In this document: piece after piece, positions 36,046 through 47,128 of the stretch
Position numbering within the stretch: position 1 is the first letter of the stretch
How the letters are laid out: the number at the start of each line of letters is the position of its first letter
From: Orientallactaga sibirica
Taxonomy: Eukaryota; Chordata; Mammalia; Rodentia; Dipodidae
Assembly (NCBI GenBank): GCA_036365145.1
Contig: JAEOAD010001176.1
Location: 186,001-250,000 of the forward strand
Direction: 5' to 3'
Length of the DNA: 64,000 nucleotides
The notes under the pieces: generated by a model
Seen by the model: the letters and a program-made list of their open reading frames with translations, nothing else
Databases searched by the model: none
What the model was told of the DNA's origin: nothing
Made by a program: the position numbers and the translations under genes

Positions 36046-37000
36046 TTTTATACAAATATAATGCATTTTGATCATATTCACCCCATTGCCTTTTCTTATC
36101 CCTCTCCTGCTGAACCCCTTCTTCTTAAATCATGTCATGTCTACTTTTTGTGACCCATTGAGTTGCATGACCATGGGTGAAAAGTGATTTACCAAAATAA
36201 AGACAACTTACCAGGGAATACACCACTGAAAATATGCCTTTCCTCAACCAGCAATCATTAAGATCCAATAGCTCTTCAAGGGTGGGTGGGGTCTTATGAG
36301 CCCTCAACATCCATGCTGGAATATAGTTGGGCCCAATATTGTGTATATCTTGTGTAGATATTCTCAGATGCTATGCACAGTTTATGTGTGCAACAGACAT
36401 GTGTACCTGGGGACAATGTTATATAGCACTTCTCCCCATCTTTTGACTCTTACATTCTTTTGGGTCCTTCTTCTGCAATGTTCTCTAAGCCTTGGAAGGA
36501 TTATATAGATGTCCCATTTGAGGCTGAACAGTTAAAAGACACTTATTCTTAGCACTTTAATGAATTTTGAGTCTCCCCAGTTATTGTTACCCACTGCACA
36601 AAGAAGCTTTTCTGACCCAAGCTGATAGTAGCACTAATCTATGGGAATATACCTAAATGTTGAAAAGGCAGTTTGATGGACACAACATATACAGGTAGGA
36701 AAGCAGAAGTAGTATCTTTCTGCCTTTTTTTTTGTTTGTTTGTTTTTTTTGTTTTTCTAGGTAGGGTCACACTCTATCCCAGGCTGACCTGGAACTCACT
36801 ATGTAGTCTCAGGGTGGCCTTGGACTCATGGTGATCCTCCTACCTCTGCCTCCTGAGTGCTGGGATTAAAGGTGTGTGCCACCCCGCCTGGCAGAAGTAG
36901 TATTTTTCTGTCTAGGGTCTATGACTTCCCCAGCTACAGGGTTTGACCAGGTTTATAATACCAGGTATGAATTCCCTCTGAGGGGCAGGCCTCATATCCA
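36046..37000 (-). mobile_element. Antisense L1 3'UTR, copy A
   Basis: Starts at an L1 terminus-like ATAATGCATTTTGATCATAT. Contains GCAATGTTCTCTAAGCCTTG, AGCACTTTAATGAATTTTGA and GGCAGTTTGATGGACACAAC, all paralogous to copy B at 37375. Split by a B1 at 36727. Confidence 0.75.
36727..36892 (-). repeat. B1 SINE inside L1 3'UTR
   Basis: TTTTTGTTTTTCTAGGTAGG, CAGGCTGACCTGGAACTCAC, GCTGGGATTAAAGGTGTGTG. AGCAGAAGTAGTAT flanks both sides (about 36703 and 36890), a target duplication. Confidence 0.93.
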
Positions 37001-37374
37001 ATCAGTCATAAAACTGATAACATACATACAACTGATAACATACGTAACAGTCATACAACTATTGCACCAGTGAGCATATCTCTCCTGAATGGTCAATTTT
37101 TTGGCATGCAGGATCCACCTCTGGGAAAGACTACTAATGATCTTTTTCTGCATATAACCTTCCAGCAGTAGGAAGGATAACCAGCAGGAAAGAACTTTCC
37201 AGCTTGATTTCTCCTTGTCTTGCAACTGTTTTTGTATGTTAATCTTCAGAAAGAGAGACTTACCATCCAGTACTAACAAAGAAGAATGGCCAATAAAGCA
37301 GAATGAAAATAGTAGTGTTTTGGGGGACTCCCTGACCAATGACTCATAGGAAGGTATCTTACTCACAGAACTGG

Positions 37375-38345
37375 GAAGTTTATTTTATTTTAATTTTTTA
37401 TTAACTTCCATAAATATAGGCAATATATCATGATCATAATCCATTCCTACCATCCCCGTTTTCCCCTCCTAAATTTCCTCTTCTCTGTGTCCCTTCTTTC
37501 CAAGTAGTCCTTATTCTATTTTGATGTCATTTTCCCCCTCCTATTATGAAGGTCTTGTGTACATATTGTCAGGCACTATTAGGTCAGGAATATCTAAGTC
37601 ACTTTGTGTCTGAAAAACAGCATTGCAAGCAGTCCTCCCCTTCCTTTGGCTTTCACATTCTTTCTGCCACTGCTTCTGCAATGGTCTCTGAGCCTTGGAG
37701 GGTATGTTAGAGATGTCTCACTTAGTGCTGAACACTCCACTGTCACTTCTTCTCAACACTTTGGTGAATTTTGAGTTACCCCAGTGGTCACCACCATCTG
37801 AAAAGAGAAGTTTCTTTAAACAAAAGTGAGAGTAACATTAATATGGGCATAAACCTAAGTGTTTAGAAGGCACTTTGGTGGGAATAATATATCCATTTAG
37901 CCAGACAACACTAATAGTTTCCCCACTAGGGTTAATGACCTCCCCAGCCACAGGCTTTTGACTAGGCTTTCAGTACCAGGCATATATTCCCTCCTGTGAA
38001 GTGAACTGCCAGTCCAATCAGAGAGCAATTGATTTCCCCCATAACAGATATGCCACTATTTTACCAGTTGTTACATTTGGCCTGGCTGGCTAGCCATAAA
38101 ATTTGCAAAGTCCACAGATGGTTGGTTCAGCCCACTGATGCATTCTCTACCCCGAAAGACTGTGTGCTGCATAGCTCTTTCCAGCATCCGAACAGCTAGT
38201 CAACAGTGAGGCTGCTAGCTCAGCTCCAGCCTGATTTCTCAATTACCTGCAGCCCAAGCATGTGGAGTCAACAATAGGCTCTTATTACAATATATGAACT
38301 ATGAATTTTAAAAATAAGCCATGGCTTCTGTGAGCAGCATTATCT
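37375..38345 (-). mobile_element. Antisense L1 3'UTR, copy B
   Basis: A second L1 terminus (TTTTTTATTAACTTCCATAA, ATCATGATCATAATCC), then the same internal landmarks as copy A: GCAATGGTCTCTGAGCCTTG, AACACTTTGGTGAATTTTGA, GGCACTTTGGTGGGAATAAT. Confidence 0.75.
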
Positions 38346-38529
38346 GCCCATGCAGGGTACTTCTGGCCTGGGATCACTGTGGGCTGACGTGATGACTTCT
38401 GTCCTTCTCTGTTCCTTGCTATCTCTTGACAACTCAGAAGCACTCATCACCACAGTTCTTTTTCTCTGCATAGTTATCATCTACAATTCTGGCTTTACTT
38501 CATTGTTCCATGTTCTGTTTTGTTATTAT

Positions 38530-38745
38530 TAGTTATGCACATACGCAGTGTGTAAATAGCACATGTTGGTACCATCCTCACCCTCATCCCTGTCCCCTGC
38601 CCCACAGGGACCCTTTGAGGATGCCAGTTATCCCCATGGGGATTGTGGGTCATGCATTGTGTGGGTAGCCATCAGTTATAGGGAAGAGGCAATGTCTCTG
38701 TGCAAAATGTCCATGTTCTTTAATGGTCACTTGAGTCCCCCTAAG
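38530..38745 (-). repeat. Antisense L1 3'UTR fragment
   Basis: CCCCATGGGGATTGTGGGTC, CATGCATTGTGTGGGTAGCC, GCAATGTCTCTGTGCAAAAT match, inverted, the 3'UTR blocks at 6640-6750 and 46580-46690. Confidence 0.8.
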
Positions 38746-38949
38746 GCTGTAACTATCCATGGAGAATTGTCTATTCATTGTTTTTGTGGAGGGAAAGAAG
38801 GCTTGTATCCTTTTCCTTGCTTTCGTGCTGATGTCACTCTACCTCTAATTTTGTTTATTCCTTTTTTTTTTTTTTTTTTTTGGCAAGAATGCTTAAATGA
38901 AAACAGTCAAGAGGAGGTCTGCCCATAAAGAAGCCATCCAACATTTTTC

Positions 38950-39275
38950 AATTTTGCTATGTCTTTTCTGCTGTGATGAAAGAATAGAATGGACTAAGTC
39001 ATTTATAAAGGAAAGGGGTATTTCTAAAGGTCCCGAAGGAGGGAAAGTCAAGGATCGAAGGGCCACATCTGGTGAGAACCCTTGTGCTGTGTCATGACAT
39101 CATGGAAGTCATCACACAATTACAGAACATGCATGCCAGCACAAAGATCAAGGCAAGTCTACCTTTATAGCATGGTTTTATGACAATAACAACACTTATA
39201 TTTGTCTTAAAGTTCTTGGCTTTCAGCACCATTTCACTCATTAAATTTCAGCTGAGTTATGGAGGGGCCATTCAA
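38950..39275 (-). repeat. MaLR (THE1/MST-like) LTR fragment
   Basis: TTCTGCTGTGATGAAAG, GTCATTTATAAAGGAAAGGG, GATCGAAGGGCCACATCTGG, TGGTGAGAACCC follow the antisense order of MaLR LTRs. Confidence 0.5.
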
Positions 39276-39562
39276 ACAGTAGCATGCATATCTTGAAACT
39301 TGTGTCCTTTGCCACATAGTTTTCATTTTGCTTAGAGTCATCTTTTGTGCTGTTTGGAGACAAATTTTAGCCTTTGCTGGAATACCTTTCCTAAGAAAAA
39401 TTTCAGATCTATCAATATAAAGTATGTTTTTCTTTTCTCTATCATCTTTCTGGTTCTGTTTGTTCTAATGATGTTGTATTTATATGTATTGCAGTGTGTT
39501 TATTATCTATCTTTTTATATCAAAATACTATGAGTACAAATCTGATATTTGTTTTGCATGGG

Positions 39563-39912
39563 TGTGGTAGTTTGAATATATGGCCCCCAATATATTCAGT
39601 GTTTTATTAGTTTATGGTTTGCACCTGCATTGCTGGAGGCAATGTCACTGGGCAGATGTTAAGGTGTGATGGAGGGTTTGAGATTCCATTGTAAAGATAA
39701 GCAAAGTGTGCCTAATGGGAGTTCCTGAAGTGTGCTGTGCTGTGTGGCTGGTTGGCTTTTCTCTCTGGCTTGGATCTGTGAAAGCAGCCAGCTTTTTCTG
39801 CCATTATTGGAACTTCCCCTGGATCTGTAAGCTTCAATAAATAATATCCCTTCCTCTATAACTGTGCCTGGTCTGGAAGTTCATCTCAGTGAACCTGAAG
39901 CTGTCTGCTACA
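39563..39912 (+). repeat. Solo LTR (ERVL/MaLR type) with 5-bp TSD
   Basis: A 350-base unit begins TGTGGTAGTTTGAATATATG and ends GAAGCTGTCTGCTACA (TG...CA termini). AATAAA at 39836 lies near the 3' end. Both sides carry the direct repeat ATGGG (39558-39562 and 39913-39917). No internal retroviral sequence remains: a solo LTR left by LTR-LTR recombination. Confidence 0.88.
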
Positions 39913-39917
39913 ATGGG

Positions 39918-41564
39918 TCTATATTCCTGGGATTTGTCACTGTGGGTAAAATCCATTGCCATAAATAAACAGTTGAATGATCTGATATTTCTTCTCAGTA
40001 TTTCATACATTTAGGGTAAATTATGGGAAAGACTAATTCCTGAAATCCATTTGCTTAATTTAATGATAGAATTTTTGTGTTTGTTCCCTAACTCTCATTC
40101 AAATTGTAGTCTTCAACATCATTCTCAGGCTTGATTTGGGCATTTCAAAGGAGAATTACCACAGGCTGTGTAAATATGCCCATGTTCTTCCCCAGATGCT
40201 GAGCCACATCCCTCAAGATGTAATCACCTGATCCTTAGTTAGGTGAGGGAAAGTGTTTTGTAACACTCATGGGGAGTTTTTTTTCCCTGGGAGCTCTGTA
40301 AATGTTTAATTATCTCCTGGTTCTCATGTTCAGCCTCTCATGCACTGATAAAGTATAGTTGTATCTGTGAGAGGGAACGGTCCAAGGATCAGAGTCACTT
40401 TGACCACACATTTGTTCCTCTAATTATTGTTAGTCCACTAGTAGCAACAATGACCTTCACCTAAACTGATATATTACTAAGAACCTAACCAATAACGGTC
40501 ATGTTTACCAGTCATGAGTCTCATGCCTTACTAGTAAAGTGTTTTAGTAATTCTCTTTATTTTCTTACAGCAATAGCCTTTATATTGGATATTGTTGGAG
40601 ATATCTTTCATCATTTCTCTTTTGTAAATTCAAATTTTAAGGTAAAAATAAATTGAATACTTAGGAGGAAAGAGGAGAAGATTCAAGGTAGCACATTAGA
40701 TCTTTGATTCCTCCAGTTTCTTCCCCCAGCCTCCAGAGAACTGTAAATCTTTTGGCAGCACACCAAAGAAGTCTCTAAATAAAGATGTTTTCTTTCCTTC
40801 AAGGACTTAATTTCTGACTTGAGATCTGATTAGAAACAAAGACACTGGAGCTGAATGTTGCATTGCTCAAGGAGGAAGGTAAGTCACTGGTTCCAACCCA
40901 CTGCATGCATGAAGTAGTAGGGATGGAGATAAACAAGAAAATAAATAAAGGCTGCCATATATCCTTTGCTTTTTTCAGAGCTTTGAGTTGTACATTTGAA
41001 TTTTAAAACACATATCTCATGCATCCAGAACTTTTATGTGTAAACGTTAATGACTTTTTCTTAGAACATACATGTTTATAACAAGTATAAAAGAAACCAA
41101 AAGAAGGCTCTGATTCTCCACTTTGCACAGTAAGCTTCTATGGACTTTCTACAAACTACTATTATTTCAGTTTTATTTCTTAGGGAATTTGATAATTAAT
41201 ATTAGTTGTCATGATTAAGCCCAGGACTGTTGAGGTGATCAAATGGGACATTAATATAAAATGCTATTGTTTGGAAGCACATAGTCACTTTTAAAGAGAC
41301 AGGAAGGATAGAGATTAGATGTTAGTTATAAATGCACTGAAATGGAGATGTTTACATTTATACAAGATATAACTAACTGAGATTGATGAGATCTGATCTC
41401 TAGTTTAAACTTTGCTACTAGAAGGGAGAGGCATTAGAGATACAGTTATTAACTACTTATAGATTAAAGTGTAAATGAGATCAACCACCATCACATTGCT
41501 AGGATAAAATGAGAAAACAGTATTCTTGAGAATGAGACTGAGAAAACACATAGCATTTGCCTAT
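39918..41564. other. Intergenic, nothing recognised
   Basis: About 1.6 kb without a repeat I can name or a coding region. Confidence 0.35.
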
Positions 41565-41576
41565 AATCTATTACCT

Positions 41577-41632
<56 letters not shown>

Positions 41633-41657
41633 ATTGTCTAATTTATCATCTATCTAC

Positions 41658-41698
<41 letters not shown>

Positions 41699-41712
41699 CT
41701 CTATCATCTTTT
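41565..41712. repeat. (TATC)n microsatellite, interrupted
   Basis: Three blocks of TATC repeats separated by short variants. Open frames across it are low-complexity Tyr/Leu/Ser/Ile strings, not genes. Confidence 0.96.
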
Positions 41713-41744
41713 ATCACCTATCTGTCATCTATCACTTATGTCTT

Positions 41745-42087
41745 CTTTTCATATATGTGTGTATATATGTATGTGTATGGGTATGGTTTGTGTGCATATG
41801 TATAGGTGTTCATACATGTGTCCTTGCCAGAGGACAACTTCAGGGTATTGATACTCACCTTCCACCTTTTTTGACATAGAGTCTTTCTTGTTTGCCACTG
41901 TGAACACCATCCTAGCTAGTCTATGAGCTTTGGGATTCTCCTGACTCTGCCTCCTATATGCATGCTGGGATTGTGGATGCATGATCTACTTTGCATCCAG
42001 TTTTATGTAGGTTCTGGGGTTCTGATCTCTGATTGTCAACTTTAAGCAGCAAACACATTTTACTACTGAGCCATGTCCCCAGCCCTT
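41745..42087 (-). repeat. ID/B1 composite (B4-like) SINE
   Basis: TGTG-rich left end, CCAGAGGACAACTTCAGGGT, TTTGACATAGAGTCTTTCTT, GGTTCTGGGGTTCTGATCTC, GAGCCATGTCCCCAGCCC. Confidence 0.6.
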
Positions 42088-42434
42088 ATTCATCAGTTAA
42101 TTGTCTCATTCCACTAAACCTCTTCCAGTCAAGGATTATGTAGCATGTATCAATACAACAGTGTAGGTCTTGAAATGATCACAGAGAATGGTGCACACTA
42201 GGGAATTGCCAGTGCCTTTAGAAAGAACAGAGGAGCTGAGAGTATCCAGCACTTTATATGATGTATGAGTGTTTCTAAAAATATGATTCTTTTTTAACTT
42301 CAATGACTTCTTCAAGGGTTTGAAATGATTGTAAAGCTTTCTAGGTCCAGTACTTGTCATTAAACTGAAATTCAGAACTACAGATCATTTTCATGAAGTT
42401 ACATGAACTGATAATCATCTTTGACTAATTCATG

Positions 42435-42695
42435 TTTTTTTTTTTTTTTTTTTTTTTTTGGAGAGAGACACAAAGAGAGACAGAGAGGGAGAGGAAGACA
42501 GATAGAGATGGGTGCGCCAGCAGCCTCTCAGCTGCTGTGAACAAAATCCAGATGCCTTGGCCCCCTTGTGGCCAAGTGTGGCATTGCGCCCTTGTGTCAC
42601 TTTGCATCTGGCTAAACGTGGGACCTGGAGATTGGAACCAGCGTTCTTAGGCTTAGGAGGCAGGCGCCTTAACCGCTAAGCCATCTCTCCAGCCC
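42435..42695 (-). repeat. tRNA-derived SINE, long subfamily
   Basis: Poly-T, GGAGAGAGACACAAAGAGAG, CAGCAGCCTCTCAGCTGCTG, TGTGGCATTGCGCCCTTGTG, AAGCCATCTCTCCAGCCC. Target duplication TAATTCATG at 42426-42434 and 42696-42704. Confidence 0.96.
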
Positions 42696-42705
42696 TAATT
42701 CATGT

Positions 42706-43144
42706 TTTTTTTTTTAAATTAATTTTATTTATTTACTTACAAACAGAGATAGGAATAGAAAAGAAAAGAAAGGAGATGAGAGGAGAGGTGAAGAGAGGAG
42801 AAAAGAAAAGAGAGAGAGAGAGGAGAGCGTGAGAGTGCAACAGGGCCTCTAACCATTGCAAATGAACTCCAGATGCATGCACCACTTTGGGCATCTGACT
42901 TTACACAGGCAATGGGGAACTGAACAGGAGGTTTAAAATTTTTTTTTCAAGGTAGGGTTTCAATCTAGCCCAGGCTGACCTGGAATTAACTATGTAGTCT
43001 CAGGGTAGCCTCAAACTCATGGTGATGCTCCAACTTCTGCCTCCCAAGTGCTGAGATTAAAGGCATGCACCACCATACCCAGCTGAACAAGAGTTTTTAG
43101 GCTTTGCAGACAAGTGCCTTAACTGCTGAACCATTTCTCTAACC
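42706..43144 (-). repeat. tRNA-derived SINE split by a B1
   Basis: Tail and body at 42706-42930, head at 43085-43144 (TTTTTAGGCTTTGCAGACAA, AACCATTTCTCTAACCC). The B1 lies between. Confidence 0.9.
42931..43084 (-). repeat. B1 SINE nested in tRNA-SINE
   Basis: TTTTCAAGGTAGGGTTTCAA, GGCTGACCTGGAATTAACTA, GCATGCACCACCATACCCAG. Target duplication GAACA(G/A)GAG at 42922-42930 and 43085-43093. Confidence 0.93.
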
Positions 43145-43766
43145 CAAGATCATTGTTTTTAATTATCAATATTAACTTCCAGTGGTAGATTTAATCACAT
43201 GAATGATAAGTCATATAATGGAGATCCTTTCTTGTGCTTACCTTAGGCCAGGTACAAAAGATTTAAAATATTTCTTGTTATAAAGAGTTATGATTTGGCT
43301 TCATATCTCACTTCTGTTTCTTTCTTCAGTCCTTGGTATGTAATTAAATGTCAATAAGTTTAAGTTTTCTTATATTCGATTTGGAGTGAATAATTCACTT
43401 GAATTGTGAGGACTGATAAGTGGCAAAGGTTCTAGTTCATAAGGTAAACATACTTAGAGTTTAATAAATGCTATCTACAACAGGAAGACATAATTAATCA
43501 TGACTTACATGTACATAAAATAATTAATTAAGATAAAATTTAAAATTTTACAGCAACAAAAGATACAATTCAATACAATTTTACAGATCATACTGGCATA
43601 TTGACATCTGAAAAGGAAGTGATAAGAGACTTCAAGGAAGATTTGGAATTTTGAATATTCTTTTTTTTCTCTTAGGGGAAGAGATAATTTGGTAAGCAAG
43701 ACTTAATAGTTTTAGTTTGTTCTAACATCTAAACTATATACTACTTCTATTTATAAGAAAGTTGTC
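43145..43766. other. Intergenic, nothing recognised
   Basis: AT-rich; no supported feature. Confidence 0.3.
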
Positions 43767-43935
43767 AAGCCTGGCGTGGTGGCACATGCCTTTAATACCT
43801 GCACTCGGGAGGAAGAGGTAGGAGGATCACCAGGAGTTTGAGGCCACCCTGAGACTACACAGTAAATTCCAGGTCAGCCTGAGCTAGAGCGAGACCCTAC
43901 CTTGAAAAAAGAAAAAATAATAAATCAATAAACAA
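43767..43935 (+). repeat. B1 SINE
   Basis: GCCTGGCGTGGTGGCACATG, GAGGTAGGAGGATCACCAGG, GTCAGCCTGAGCTAGAGCGA. Confidence 0.93.
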
Positions 43936-43951
43936 AAATATTTAAGTTTTC

Positions 43952-44095
43952 ATACCAGGCATGGTAGTGCATGCCTATGATCTCTGCACTTGGCAGCCAG
44001 AGTCAGGAGAATTACTACAAGTTTGAGACCAGTATGGACTACCTAGTAAGCCATTGTCACAAAAAAAGAAAGAAAAACTAAAATAAAAATTTCTT
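43952..44095 (+). repeat. Old B1-related SINE
   Basis: ACCAGGCATGGTAGTGCATG, CCTATGATCTCTGCACTTGG, AGTTTGAGACCAGTATGGAC; more diverged than the B1 directly to its left. Confidence 0.75.
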
Positions 44096-44343
44096 GTTTG
44101 TGGAAAAGGAATAAATCATAATGGAAGGTCAACAAGTACCTCAATAACCATTGAAGTTACCTTTTTTTCAATAGACTAAAGCTAGTTACCATTTTTACTT
44201 CATTAAGACACTTTTGAAAACAAGATTTTACATGCAGAAAACAAGTTGAGCAAAAGGTTTTGAAATGATTCCTAGTATATTTTTCAAAAATTGAGAAATA
44301 TTTATCTGAGGCATTTATTCAAGGAGTAGGGATTTCTTGCATA

Positions 44344-44696
44344 TGTGCATGTGTGTGTGTGTGTGTGTGTGGAGTGTGTGTATGGTGTGTGCTCTATGCA
44401 CCAGTGTGTGAAGATACATGTGCCCCATGTGGGTGCACATAGAAGCCAGAGGAGAAGTTTGTGTGTCCTTCTCATCACTCATCCATGTATTTTCTTAAGA
44501 CAGATTCTCTCCTTCAACATAGAGCTTCCCATCCATCAGTCAACCATAGTGATTCTCTAATCTTTGACCCATGTGGAGTAGGGTTACAGATGTGCTTGGC
44601 CAGATTTACATGTGGAGTTGAACTTGGTGGTCTTGGGCCCAAGAAGCCCTTAAGCTTAAGCAGGAAGCACTTAACCACTTCCATCTCCCCAGCCCA
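44344..44696 (-). repeat. ID/B1 composite (B4-like) SINE with (TG)n
   Basis: (TG)n at 44350-44390, AGAAGCCAGAGGAGAAGTTT, TTTCTTAAGACAGATTCTCT, GTAGGGTTACAGATGTGCTT, CATCTCCCCAGCCC. Confidence 0.6.
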
Positions 44697-45034
44697 AGGG
44701 AATAAATTTTAAGGAATGAAAAGAGCACACTTGTCAACCTACTCTGGATAAATCCTAGATATTGTACATTGTGATGCAAATTATGTGATAAAAGTTAAGG
44801 GTTGTTATTTTCCAAATGTCTTGATGCCTTGTGCACCACTTTCTGCTATTGTTTCTGTGTAGTAAACTTTATATCCTGTGAACCATATTATACCATGAAG
44901 TCATTTTCAGCTAATGATAGGTTTTCGTTAACTATTATCCACTATCATGTAACAGTTATTGACACAATGGAGATGGAAAGCAAAACTAGTAGAAATCAAG
45001 TAAATTAAATTTCACATTAATTTTTCAAAGTATT
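44697..45034. other. Intergenic, nothing recognised
   Basis: No supported feature. Confidence 0.3.
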
Positions 45035-45344
45035 ATGACCTCTTTACTCGTGCCCCTCTAAATTGTGACTTCCAAAGTGAAGGTGTTATGGGGTGGAGCC
45101 TTAGAGAGGTGATTAGTTCATGTGGAAAGTTCCTTCACAAATGGGATTGGTACCTTTTCAAAGAGAATTCAGAGAGCTGGTAGCCTTTCATATTTAAACC
45201 ACGTGAGAATACATCAAGGCCATGTTATCTATCCACTAAGAAACATGCTCAGCAGATGACTAATCTCCCAATGTCTTAATTTCACAGCAGTAAGGACATT
45301 GAGAAACAAATTTATCTTACTTATCCCTTTCTAAACATATGCCA
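45035..45344 (+). repeat. MaLR (MST/MLT1-like) LTR
   Basis: Sense order: GTGAAGGTGTTATGGGGTGG, CCTTAGAGAGGTGATTAGTT, ACAAATGGGATTGGTACCTT, CACGTGAGAATACATCAAGG, TTGAGAAACAAATTTATCTT. Confidence 0.55.
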
Positions 45345-46784
45345 TTTTGTTGTAATATCCAGGATAATTTAACACATTAGGTTATGCTATTGTAATGTAA
45401 AAAACAAAATAATTGAGCAGCTATAAACATGGTTGAGCAAATGTCTCTGATCTGAGGCTTGGGGCCTTTAGGGTATATGCCCACTAAAGGGAATAACTGG
45501 GTCCATTGGTAGGTCTATGGTCATCCTTTTCAGAGTCTCCATATAGCTTTCCATAGTGGTTGAACCATTTTACATTCCCACCAGCAGTGAAAGGTTGTTC
45601 CTATTTCTCCACAGCCTCGCCAGCATTTATTTTCATTATTTTTTTAATGCTAGCCATCCTTACTGGGGTAAGGTGGAATCTCATAGTTGTTTTAATTTGC
45701 ATTTCCCTGATGATTAGGGATGTTGAACGTTTTCTTAAATGTGCATTTGCTATTTGTATTTCTTCCTCTGAGAACTCCCTGTGCAGTTCTCTGCCCCACT
45801 TTGTGAGTGGGTTGTTTGATGATTTGTTTTTTAGGTTTTGGGGTTCTTTGTAGATTCTAGAAATCAGGCCTCTGTCAGTTGTATAGCTGGTGAAAATTTT
45901 CTCCCATTCTGTAGGTAATCTGCTGGCTTTGGTTATAGTATTTTTGTCAGTGAAAAAGCTTTTCAGCTTCATGTGATCCCAATGGTTGAGTGATTGTTTA
46001 ATTTCCTGAGCTGCTGGGGTTTTGTTCAGGAAATCTTTTCCCACTCCTCTGTCATGGAAGGTTCCTCCTATTTTTTCTTCCAGTAGCAGCATAGTTTCTG
46101 GTTTTATTGCTGGAACTGGGAAATAAGTCAAAACCAGGTGCAAAAAATGAGCTCAGTCTCCAAGATCAAGATACCACCAAATGTGGGCTAGAAGAGAGCC
46201 AACGCATATAAATTTCCCTCCAAAACATAGATGGTCATCCCTTCTACCTAGTACTAACTTTTCTCTCCGATGGAGAATTTGCTTATCTTTTTTCAGGTGG
46301 ACATCGAACCTGAAGGGAGGATCAGCTAACCACACCTCACCAGGGCCCCAGCTGAAACCATAGAACAACGCAGGGGAAGGGCAAGAGTTCAGTATTCATG
46401 GTGATCATGACACCAGCAAAAGGCCGAAGGAGATAAACACAGAGAACATCCAACTCCAACTAAGCCAGATATCCAGAGACACAGAGGCTCCCGAAACCGC
46501 ATCACTGAAGCAGAACTAAAATGACCCCAATGTGGCTCAGGGAAACTTGCGGAAGAGGGGGCGGAAAGATTGTTAGAGTCATAGTTGGGGCATTATGCAC
46601 AGAGACTGGGGCCAACCCCCCAGAACTCTTAACTAACCTCACAATGCTTGACCCACATTCCCCATTGACAAGGGTCCCTTTGAAAGAGGGAGGACAGGGA
46701 GGAGGACAATGGAACCAATACTATGAATGTAAAATCAGAATAATATAAATAAATATATATATATTAAAAAAAAAAAAACTTTGT
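45345..46784. mobile_element. 5'-inverted (twin-primed) L1
   Basis: The left arm (to about 46112) is antisense L1 ORF2 3' sequence, including an unbroken minus-strand frame of 180 codons (46143-45601) with IGGTFHDRG, KTPAAQEIKQSLNHWDHMK, PLTKWGRELH and MQIKTTMRFHLTPVRM, typical of the ORF2 C-terminus. Right arm (about 46113-46784) is sense 3'UTR matching 6200-6800 and ends in AATAAATATATATATATT and poly-A. Opposite arms sharing one poly-A end are the signature of twin priming during L1 insertion. It ends about 350 bases before OR-2. Confidence 0.85.
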
Positions 46785-47083
46785 TTTACGGAGTTAGAAG
46801 GGACCTTGGCCTTTTCTACTTAGAAATTCATCCCATGACCCTACATAAGACTTGTTATTTTCTGGACCTCAGCTGAGTCATCTGTGGAGTTAGGAGACTG
46901 AGACAAATCACTTACAAGACCATGTGCTCTTGTGGACACAGTGTAATTGACCACTAAAGTAGAGTTTTTCTATTCACAGCCTGCTTTAGACCAGGACTGC
47001 TGGAAACAAGTTGTCATGACACGGAAAGACAGCACAGAGAGGACACACCGGCTGAGAGCAGCAGTCATCCCTCCATTGGTCCT
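46785..47083. other. OR-2 upstream region / presumed intron
   Basis: A weak MIR-like string near 46855-46910 (CTCAGCTGAGTCATCTGTGG). Probably intron before the OR-2 coding exon. Confidence 0.35.
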
Positions 47084-47109
47084 TCTGATTCTCCTTTCTC
47101 TTGGTGCAG
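47084..47109 (+). other. Splice acceptor of OR-2 coding exon
   Basis: A CT-rich tract ends in TTGGTGCAG with AG at 47108-47109, 19 bases before the ATG. The offset is the same class as in the other three ORs here. Confidence 0.65.
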
Positions 47110-47128
47110 GGCAACCACACACTTCCCA

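Noticed and set aside
41526..41879. 117-codon frame rich in Tyr, Leu, Ser and Ile
   Set aside because: It is the translation of the TATC microsatellite.
45601..46143. 180-codon minus-strand frame as a host gene
   Set aside because: It matches the C-terminal part of L1 ORF2 and belongs to the inverted arm of the L1 insertion.
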